DNA of 34,624 nucleotides from CAYMAT01 sp964388495 (lineage in GTDB: Bacteria; Patescibacteriota; Gracilibacteria; Peribacterales; Peribacteraceae): assembly GCA_964388495.1 (NCBI GenBank), contig CAYMAT010000010.1:1-34624 (forward strand), read 5' to 3'. How positions within the stretch are numbered: position 1 is the stretch's first letter; the number at the start of each line of letters is the position of its first letter. Below, one piece after another: positions 29,673-34,624 of the stretch. The notes under the pieces are model-generated. The model was not told where the DNA came from and made no database searches. It saw only the letters and a list, made by a program, of their open reading frames with translations. Position numbers and translations under genes: made by a program.

Positions 29673-30183
29673 ACCCGTCCCCCACCACCACCTTGGCGGG
29701 GCGGATGACTTTGCCGAAGAGTTCATAACCGTCCTCCACCACCTGGACGACCTCCCCTTCTTTACCGGGGGCAACGGTCACTACGTCATGACGGTCCGTA
29801 TCCACCTGCTGTCCCAGAACCTCCATTTTGCTCAAGCCCAGTTCCTGGAGCTGCTTCACCAGCTCTTTCTCGGTGGCGAGCATGCCCTTTACCCATTCGT
29901 TACCCGAGAGTTCCGCAGGCAAATGCGACGCAGCCCGCTGGAAGTTATCGATGGTCGGCAGCAGTTTTTTCATAAATTGCTCCGCGGCGAATTTGCGCAA
30001 TTCGTCACCATCTTTTTGCATCCGGGTCTTGGCGTTTTGCAGATCCGCCTGCGCTCGTGCTGCAGTATCGGTCATTTGTTGCAGTTTCGTTAAGAGATCC
30101 TTAATTTGCGCTTCCATCTGGGCAATTTGCGTGTCACGAGGATCAGATCCGTCGTCCATGGGAGGGTTTATTGGCTTGTCCAT
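29656..30183 (-). CDS. grpE: Nucleotide exchange factor GrpE
   Basis: GrpE releases ADP from DnaK. The 175-aa product has a long N-terminal coiled coil (IAQMEAQIKDLLTKLQQMTD and onward). The GrpE core follows with KFAAEQFMKKLLPTIDNFQRA, LQELGLSKMEVLGQQVDTDRHDVV and the C-terminal beta motif EDGYELFGKVIRPAKVVVG. ATG 30183 is chosen over 30189 because minus-strand TACAAT (30095... see 30090-30095) lies 6 nt before it. dnaK and dnaJ are not adjacent in the window. Confidence 0.94.
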   Translation of the reverse strand: MDKPINPPMDDGSDPRDTQIAQMEAQIKDLLTKLQQMTDTAARAQADLQNAKTRMQKDGDELRKFAAEQFMKKLLPTIDNFQRAASHLPAELSGNEWVKGMLATEKELVKQLQELGLSKMEVLGQQVDTDRHDVVTVAPGKEGEVVQVVEDGYELFGKVIRPAKVVVGDGSTTKK

Positions 30184-30189
30184 GCGCAT

Positions 30190-30195
30190 ATTGTA
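30190..30195 (-). promoter_or_regulatory. -10 box TACAAT, 6 nt before grpE ATG 30183
   Basis: The minus-strand TACAAT occupies 30195-30190 and is followed by ATGCGC and ATG 30183. These are the correct coordinates for the box cited under grpE. It implies that the upstream ATG at 30189 is promoter-proximal sequence and not the start. Confidence 0.6.
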
Positions 30196-30229
30196 GACAA
30201 TTCGGACGACAAGGGCACGAGGAATCTGG

Positions 30230-30235
30230 TAAAAT
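30230..30235 (+). promoter_or_regulatory. Extended -10 (TGG-TAAAAT), 11 nt before start
   Basis: TGGTAAAAT precedes ATG 30247 by 11 nt. The leader would be about 5 nt. Confidence 0.5.
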
Positions 30236-30246
30236 AATCTCCACGA

Positions 30247-31425
30247 ATGGAAGCGAAGAGCTCCTCAGGTCGCGGCTCCGTATTCTTGTCTGAATCAATT
30301 TGGATGCGCCTCGCCCGCGCCCTCCTCACTTTTGCCGTAATAGGACTGGGCTACGCCTTGTTCCTCAAGCTGGGTATTTTCACGTTCACGAGCAAGATGG
30401 AAAGCGCCGTGAGCATTTCCACGGCATTTGTTGCAGGACTGGTTGCGGCAACCAGCAGCTGCCTGGCCGTAACGGGCGGACTGCTGCTCTCTGTCTCGGC
30501 CGCATGGAGCGAGAGCATGGGCAAGGCCTCGCATTGGGAAAAATTCCGGCCACAGCTGTTCTTCAATATCGGACGCCTGGCTGGCTATTTTCTCCTGGGC
30601 GGCCTGGTAGGGGTCATCGGCCAATCCATCAGCCTCTCCACGCACGGGAAGGGCCTCCTGACGGTGATTCTGGCCGTGGTGATGATCGTCCTGGGCCTCA
30701 ACATGCTTCAACTGATCCCCAAGCGCTTCTGCAGGCTGCCCATAAAGAGCTCGCTCACGCGCAGGCTGGCAAACTCCCGCAATCCCGCCGCGCCGCTGCT
30801 TCTGGGCGCACTTACGTTCTTCCTGCCCTGCGGATTCACGCAATCCATGCAGCTGATTGCGCTGGGTACGGGCAGTTTTCTGGCGGGCGGTCTGCTGATG
30901 CTCTCCTTTGCATTGGGCACGCTCCCGTCCCTGATAGGCATCAGCGCACTCAGCTCCTTTTTAGAAGGGCGTGCCGCACGTATTTTCCTCTCCCTCTCCG
31001 GCGCATTCGTGCTCTTTTTGGGCATCACCAATATTGAGAGCGGCATGCTCCTCATGGGATACGACACTGCATCCGCCTTCCGGGGACTCATGCCCGGCAG
31101 CGGCGCCGTGGGTGCGGCATCGGAAGACAAATTCGTGACCGTAGACGATCAGGGCCGCCAGATCGTGGCCATGTACGTCTCGCAGCAGGGATACACACCC
31201 GATTCCTTCACCATCCAGGCAGGGCGCGAGACATGGATCTACGCCATCGCCAAAGAGCCTGTAGGTGGGTGCGTGGCGTTTTTGGTGGATGCCTCGCACA
31301 ACCTGGAAACGGACATTAAAATGGGCGGAAACTGGCTGGGCCCCATCAAAAACCCCCAGAGCGACTTTGTCCTCACCTGCAGTATTGGGAAGTTCCGCGC
31401 CAATGTACACGTCACAAAGGGGTAG
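30247..31425 (+). CDS. DsbD/UreH-like membrane protein with C-terminal cupredoxin-like domain
   Basis: The 392-aa product has a TauE/SafE-DsbD_2-like membrane domain of six or so helices. Two motifs typical of metal- or thiol-handling relatives are present: ATSSCLAVTGGLLLSVSAAW in the first repeat and FFLPCGFTQSMQLIALGTG in the second. The C-terminal 90 residues (IVAMYVSQQGYTPDSFTIQAG to FVLTCSIGKFRANVHV) have the strand pattern of a cupredoxin. In related fusions the final loop reads CxMGM; here it is CSIGK, so Met ligands are missing. A role in copper or heavy-metal handling, or in redox transfer, is plausible but unproven. Confidence 0.8.
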   Translation: MEAKSSSGRGSVFLSESIWMRLARALLTFAVIGLGYALFLKLGIFTFTSKMESAVSISTAFVAGLVAATSSCLAVTGGLLLSVSAAWSESMGKASHWEKFRPQLFFNIGRLAGYFLLGGLVGVIGQSISLSTHGKGLLTVILAVVMIVLGLNMLQLIPKRFCRLPIKSSLTRRLANSRNPAAPLLLGALTFFLPCGFTQSMQLIALGTGSFLAGGLLMLSFALGTLPSLIGISALSSFLEGRAARIFLSLSGAFVLFLGITNIESGMLLMGYDTASAFRGLMPGSGAVGAASEDKFVTVDDQGRQIVAMYVSQQGYTPDSFTIQAGRETWIYAIAKEPVGGCVAFLVDASHNLETDIKMGGNWLGPIKNPQSDFVLTCSIGKFRANVHVTKG

Positions 31426-31592
31426 ATTATCGGATTTTTGAAAAACGCGACGTCATTTCGGTCCATGGGTTTTTGCGCTTGCTGAAAAGGCAAAAATGAA
31501 TACCCCGCACTTCATTTTCCTCGCTCCTGATTTTTTCTGACCAGCTTTGCATACTCCACTCACGATCATTTTTTACTTTTTCCCTCAACTCT
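31426..31592. other. Gene-free stretch upstream of the 57-aa gene
   Basis: No gene is seen. TG-CATACT (about 31546-31551) and TACTTT (31575-31580) are candidate -10 boxes for the 57-aa gene. Confidence 0.35.
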
Positions 31593-31766
31593 ATGAACAA
31601 ACTGACTCCCGAGCACATCGATGCAGAGAACCTCCGCGGCACGGTTCAGCTCAACGGAAAACCCAATAAGTCCGATGCACTGACCAGGCTGAGTCTGGAA
31701 AACCTGTCCAAAGAGGAAAAGACCTCTCTTCTCAATGTCATCGCCAACCCCCAGATCGGCGACTAA
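31593..31766 (+). CDS. 57-aa hypothetical protein
   Basis: The family is not recognised. The product begins MNKLTPEHIDAENLRGTVQL and ends LSKEEKTSLLNVIANPQIGD. It is short, soluble and helical. A TACTTT box 12 nt before ATG 31593 and a strong terminator 17 nt after the stop mark it as a complete transcription unit. No SD is present. The Asn/Leu-rich LxxLSxExKxxLLNVIxNP pattern may aid homologue searches. Confidence 0.6.
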   Translation: MNKLTPEHIDAENLRGTVQLNGKPNKSDALTRLSLENLSKEEKTSLLNVIANPQIGD

Positions 31767-31783
31767 TTGATGCAATATTCCCG

Positions 31784-31811
31784 AAACCCCGCCGCACGGC
31801 GGGGTTTTTTT
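31784..31811 (+). terminator. Intrinsic terminator
   Basis: AACCCCGCC, loop GCAC, GGCGGGGTT and a T-run follow the 57-aa gene. The A residues before the stem are few. Confidence 0.88.
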
Positions 31812-31949
31812 AACAAAATACACAAACATGCCCGAAGGCGAATCAAACCTACCTCCGAAGAGACGGGTCTTGTGGGCCCCGGCTCTGAGGACTCCTCTTA
31901 GGGAAGGGTGGGCTCGTGGGAGGGACACCGTAGGTGGCCCTTCCACGCT
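31812..31949. other. Gene-poor stretch
   Basis: No supported gene. A plus frame from 31828 runs into the antisense of the next gene and is not called. GAGGA...TCCTC-type short palindromes are present. Confidence 0.3.
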
Positions 31950-32558
31950 TTATTCGGTGCACGGTACCTCCGGATCCGCAATGCAGTTTTCGGTGGGCGG
32001 CTTGCCGCGCCAGGGACAGGTTTGGCTGTAGAGACACGCGTCATGCGTCATACGCTTCAGTTCCTGACGGATGGACATCTCCCCCGTGTCATAGGTGAAG
32101 AGTAGTGCATCGCCGTCGTTGAACGAGAAAGCCGGGTCAAACGCCTGCTCCTCCCCGTTCACGAACAAACGCCAGACACCGTGCGATTCCGGCGTGTTTT
32201 CGTTGCAAACATTCTGCTGGTCATTGAAGCGGAAGCAGTCGCTGGTCATCTCCATCCCCAGTGTCTTGAAGAAGTCCCCCACGGGAAGCCCCGGCTTGTG
32301 ACGGTGGATCACGTGCCCGTTGCCGTCGTGCAGGTGGAAATATTTGTCATGCTTCTCATGATCCGGATCACGCTCATCCGAGGTTCCGGACATGTACTCT
32401 GGCTTGGCAAAATCGATCTGCTTGGCCCCCACCCATACCGCAAAATCCGCATGGCTGTGGTTTTTATCGGGATTCACGGCCGGATACGTGGGCCAGAAGT
32501 ACTGCCACACACCCGTGGCCAGTCCAATGAGGAGAAAGGCAAAGGCGATTCTGCGCAT
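31950..32558 (-). CDS. His-rich membrane-anchored extracellular protein
   Basis: The family is unnamed but looks conserved in style. The 202-aa product has an N-terminal anchor or signal (IAFAFLLIGLATGVWQYFW). A His/Asp-rich region follows with HSHADFAVWVGAKQIDFAK, DHEKHDKYFHLHDGNGHVIH and RHKPGLPVGDFFKTLG. The later part has a beta-rich segment (VWRLFVNGEEQ, DGDALLFTYD) and four Cys near the C-terminus. The His clusters suggest divalent metal binding outside the cell. Minus-strand TAGCAT lies 9 nt before ATG 32558. It is divergent from the DoxX-like gene and may share control through a 17-bp palindrome. Confidence 0.7.
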   Translation of the reverse strand: MRRIAFAFLLIGLATGVWQYFWPTYPAVNPDKNHSHADFAVWVGAKQIDFAKPEYMSGTSDERDPDHEKHDKYFHLHDGNGHVIHRHKPGLPVGDFFKTLGMEMTSDCFRFNDQQNVCNENTPESHGVWRLFVNGEEQAFDPAFSFNDGDALLFTYDTGEMSIRQELKRMTHDACLYSQTCPWRGKPPTENCIADPEVPCTE

Positions 32559-32577
32559 AGCAAAGCTATGCTAGGCT
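32555..32577. promoter_or_regulatory. Palindrome and overlapping -10 boxes, divergent promoter
   Basis: GCATAGC-AAA-GCTATGC (32555-32571) is a perfect inverted repeat that covers the start of the minus gene and touches both -10 boxes. The boxes are minus TAGCAT (32573-32568) and plus TGC-TAGGCT (32572-32577). It is a candidate operator. Confidence 0.5.
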
Positions 32578-32585
32578 CCGCCTGT

Positions 32586-32933
32586 ATGCAGCGCAAATGG
32601 TCACTGTGGATACTGGTCCTGAGCCAGGCTTTCGTCTTTGCATGGTTCGGTATCGACAAGTTCATCCATCCCCTCCTCTGGATGGATTTCCTGCCTGACT
32701 GGATGTCGGGGTTGCTGGGCATGAGCAAGCAAACGTGGCTCTCGGTGCTTGGTGTGCTGGAAATAATCATGGCCCTCCTGGTGGTCACCCCCGTCCGCCG
32801 CGTGCGGCAGCTGGGCGCCAGCCTCATGTCGCTGCATCTCTTGGGCATCGTGTGGGACATAGGCCTTACGGACGTGGGCGTACGGGACGTGGGGCTTCTG
32901 GGCGCGGCATTGGCACTTGCGCTTTTTCCCTGA
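32586..32933 (+). CDS. DoxX-like small membrane protein
   Basis: The 115-aa product has four hydrophobic helices (about 7-25, 45-68, 78-92 and 98-114). LSQAFVFAWFGIDKFIHPLLW and LGVLEIIMALLVVTP resemble the DoxX/DUF417 group of four-helix membrane proteins. These take part in respiratory or redox processes, but no function is certain. TGC-TAGGCT lies 8 nt before ATG 32586. The stop lies inside a bidirectional hairpin terminator. Confidence 0.7.
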   Translation: MQRKWSLWILVLSQAFVFAWFGIDKFIHPLLWMDFLPDWMSGLLGMSKQTWLSVLGVLEIIMALLVVTPVRRVRQLGASLMSLHLLGIVWDIGLTDVGVRDVGLLGAALALALFP

Positions 32934-32947
32934 CCGTAGGGAAAAAG
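32922..32947. terminator. Hairpin overlapping the DoxX-like stop
   Basis: CTTTTTCCCT (32922-32931) pairs with AGGGAAAAAG (32938-32947) in a 10-bp stem around a 6-nt loop. It includes the stop codon. It may act as a weak bidirectional terminator. Confidence 0.5.
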
Positions 32948-33003
32948 TACGATAACTGCAGACACTGCTTGCCTCTTTTGACTTTTCCGCGAAACTGGCG
33001 CGG

Positions 33004-34248
33004 ATGGGATTTTCACTTGCACTCGCGGGCAAGTGCCTCGTAGAAGGCACTCTTCCTAATTTTTCCGAAATTTCTGCAACGCTGTTGGAGCCTTCCGTAC
33101 TCCAAGAAGTACAACAAAATTATCTCAGTCAGTTTCCAAAGGGATCGTTTTTTGAGGCTCCAATACAATGCAGGCTTGATATCGCCAAATTACAATGGCA
33201 GATCCGGCATAAAATCGATGGCTCTATGATCTTGGGCGAGAATCAGTCTTTCCTGGATTTTCGAGAAGCTATAAAGCGATGGAAAAAATGGAAAATTGAG
33301 AAAAAACCACGCCTTCCCAAAAAACTGCACGATGTCAGCAGGGATGTGACGGCAGATATTGATGTGTGTGGAGTGAAAAACAATCTGCCCCCACACACAG
33401 TGGATTGGCTGCGAGGAGTAGCGATAGGCATGATCAGTCATTCGCAGAGGGTGATGGATCAGGCGCAGAAGCACCCAACGCCGGAAGCAATGTTTGAGGC
33501 TTTTACCAATCAGTCACCCCAAGATCGCGTAGGCGTTGTATGCGGTCCGCTTTCCATAATGTTGCGCTGCAAGAGCGCCGGCGATTACGCAACACTATGC
33601 GGCGTGGGACGCGAAAAAAACCAAACGGAGGAAGATGTGGCAAAAACAAAAAACTCCCTGGGAATCTGCAAGAAAATCATTCGTGAAAACCTGTATTACG
33701 TTGTCATTGGGGAAAATGGCCCAACACAAATGCAATGCCCCCGTCTGCGGCAGGACACTTTCCCCCATGAGCTTACTCATGCCGTCACTGCATTTTACGC
33801 CCATAAGAGCACGATGATTTCACCTGAAACAATGAAAATGAGTGATCCAGTTACTCGTGTCGCAGCATTGTATACACTTGCCCGTATTCAGGACGAGCGA
33901 ATCGCTTGGACCACAAGCAAAGAGGCGGACTCTTGTTCACTCTTTTTAGGAACAAACCCTCCGTACGATTATCTCGGCGATTACAAGAAACACGCCCTAC
34001 GGACTATGGCGCCTGATATGAAAGAAGAGAAAAGGGAATTCCTGGACGAACTCCTGGTAAAAGGACGCCATCATCTCTCAAAAATATTGCCCACTGCAGA
34101 AGCAAGCCTTAAAACTCTGCTGCACCACTATCCCGTCGGCATTGTCAGGGAACTTTTACGGACAGAACCCATTACCGGATGGAAAAAACTCGCCGACGCC
34201 CTCACTTCTTCCGCGGCACCCTCGCCCCCGCCTCCCGCGCTTCGCTGA
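33004..34248 (+). CDS. Putative zinc metallopeptidase-like protein (HELTH)
   Basis: The family is not recognised. The 414-aa product contains the zinc-peptidase motif HELTH in a TFPHELTHAVTAFYAHK context. A downstream Glu in RIQDERIAWTTSKE could be the third ligand of a gluzincin-type site. The rest is mostly helical and charged (FREAIKRWKKWKIEKKPRLPKK), with six or more Cys (DVCGVKN, GVVCGPLSIMLRCK). No clear signal peptide is present, although MGFSLALAGKCLVEG is mildly hydrophobic. Codons are more AT-rich than in neighbours, consistent with recent acquisition. The last 16 residues (SSAAPSPPPPALR) are antisense to the next gene, so the natural end may have been lost. No SD is seen. Confidence 0.55.
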   Translation: MGFSLALAGKCLVEGTLPNFSEISATLLEPSVLQEVQQNYLSQFPKGSFFEAPIQCRLDIAKLQWQIRHKIDGSMILGENQSFLDFREAIKRWKKWKIEKKPRLPKKLHDVSRDVTADIDVCGVKNNLPPHTVDWLRGVAIGMISHSQRVMDQAQKHPTPEAMFEAFTNQSPQDRVGVVCGPLSIMLRCKSAGDYATLCGVGREKNQTEEDVAKTKNSLGICKKIIRENLYYVVIGENGPTQMQCPRLRQDTFPHELTHAVTAFYAHKSTMISPETMKMSDPVTRVAALYTLARIQDERIAWTTSKEADSCSLFLGTNPPYDYLGDYKKHALRTMAPDMKEEKREFLDELLVKGRHHLSKILPTAEASLKTLLHHYPVGIVRELLRTEPITGWKKLADALTSSAAPSPPPPALR

Positions 34249-34401
34249 GGCCAATGGCGATGGCCTGTTTGCGGCTCTTCACTTTTTTGCCGGAGCGGCC
34301 GCTCTTTAACTGACCGTGCCTGCCTGCCGGCAGGCAGGCTTCATCTCATGCATGGCACGCTTCACTTTTGTGGCAGCTTTCTTGGGGTATTTGCGGAGCA
34401 T
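34202..34401 (-). pseudogene. DUF6496-like basic protein gene broken by a palindrome
   Basis: From ATG 34401 the minus strand reads MLRKYPKKAATKVKRAMHEMK and then meets a 20-bp palindrome (34338-34319) that shifts the frame to an early stop. In the next frame it continues HGQLKSGRSGKKVKSRKQAI, then AIGLSEAREAGARVPRKK, ending at TGA 34202. Removing the 20 bp joins the halves exactly into a small Lys-rich protein of the DUF6496 type (recalled from memory). It is therefore a disrupted gene or is read by frameshifting. Confidence 0.75.
34319..34338. repeat. Perfect 20-bp palindrome inserted in a gene
   Basis: CCTGCCTGCC/GGCAGGCAGG is self-complementary over its full length. It sits between the AAG and CAC codons of the broken DUF6496-like gene. 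Its length is not a multiple of three. Confidence 0.85.
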
Positions 34402-34459
34402 GGTGAAAAGGAAGGAACACTAAAAAGACGATTCACACGGGTGATTCTTACGATAAGAC
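34402..34459. other. Short gene-free stretch
   Basis: Nothing supported beyond the upstream region of the broken DUF6496-like gene. Confidence 0.3.
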
Positions 34460-34497
34460 AATGGTGCCACGGGCCGGCCCTTCGGCGCGGCTCAGGA
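34460..34497 (-). repeat. Duplicated tRNA 3' end with CTGAGC..CGAAGGG element
   Basis: AATGGTGCCACGGGCCGG (34460-34477) is identical to 34600-34617, the 3' end of a minus-strand tRNA. Abutting it is the minus-strand sequence CTGAGCCGCGCCGAAGGG (34495-34478), the same type of element as beside tRNA-Leu. Confidence 0.7.
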
Positions 34498-34601
34498 CGG
34501 CGACCCCAGGCTTATGAGTCCTGTGCGCTCCGCGCAGATCGTAATCAAATGGCGCGTCTCGCTACGCTCGACACGGCCAGCAACGTTACAAGTTTTCAAA
34601 A

Positions 34602-34624
34602 TGGTGCCACGGGCCGGGCTTGAA
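34602..34624 (-). tRNA. 3' end of a tRNA, truncated by the window
   Basis: The minus strand ends with T-loop TTCAAGC, T-stem CCGGC, acceptor strand CCGTGGC, discriminator A and CCA. The rest lies beyond 34624, so the anticodon is unknown. Confidence 0.8.

Noticed and set aside
31828..32031. 67-codon plus-strand frame starting MPEGESNLPPKRR
   Set aside because: Most of it is antisense to the His-rich protein gene, and no -10 at the typical distance or SD supports it.

Overview
The window looks like a chromosomal segment of a Candidate Phyla Radiation (Patescibacteria) bacterium, most likely of the Peregrinibacteria/Peribacteria type. This is inferred from base composition (GC in the high fifties by eye), a MurL-type cell-wall gene beside a MurD, a VirB2/TrbC-like two-helix protein, serine-rich secreted proteins, a DUF6496-like basic protein and many short palindromic repeats of the kind seen in these genomes. 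TGA is used as a stop (for example murD at 29359-29361), so the UGA-to-glycine code of Gracilibacteria/SR1 is not in use.

Layout. 1-4000: a 103-bp two-hairpin repeat, a terminator, ftsA-ftsZ (minus) and a stand-alone 5'-3' exonuclease. 4100-5500: an orphan glycogen-synthase C-terminal domain, a 58-aa membrane peptide and tRNA-Lys. 5500-9900: a methyltransferase, truB, two membrane proteins, the second 103-bp repeat copy, a beta-rich hypothetical and a PRC-barrel protein divergent from prs. 9900-14400: prs, a Ser-rich secreted protein, a 49-aa membrane protein, tRNA-Ile, a LysE-family exporter and a large anchored FecR-like protein. 14400-20100: two Nudix hydrolases, ruvC, a PH-like membrane protein, recF, a bL33-like protein and trxB. 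20000-23400: glutamate dehydrogenase, a CADD/TenA-like diiron protein and a BtuF-like binding protein. 23400-26700: tRNA-Leu with a duplicated 3' end, an FkbM methyltransferase, a class I amidotransferase and an ABC ATPase/permease pair. 26700-30200: murL (frameshifted), murD, a coiled-coil protein and grpE. 30200-34624: a DsbD/UreH-like protein with a cupredoxin tail, small proteins, a His-rich exported protein divergent from a DoxX-like protein, a HELTH metallopeptidase-like protein, a broken DUF6496-like gene and the 3' end of another tRNA.

Two themes tie the window together. First, most genes have no Shine-Dalgarno sequence. Instead a sigma70-type -10 box (TAnnnT, often preceded by TGn) lies 6-11 nt before the start codon on both strands, which predicts pervasive leaderless transcription. 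This pattern also fixes several otherwise ambiguous starts (recF, lysE, trxB, grpE, ruvC). Only a few small or accessory genes carry a strong SD (4945, 9320).

Second, the genome carries several families of small palindromic repeats. Some are inserted in frame inside proteins (MurL, BtuF-like). One 20-bp palindrome breaks a gene (DUF6496-like). Another, of the form CTGAGC...CGAAGGG, repeatedly sits next to a second copy of a gene or tRNA 3' end (4741-4883, 23503-23676, 34460-34624). The protein genes are mostly housekeeping: division, DNA repair, peptidoglycan precursors, tRNA modification, redox and chaperone functions. The novelty is mainly in genome architecture and in the MurL-MurD route to D-glutamate.
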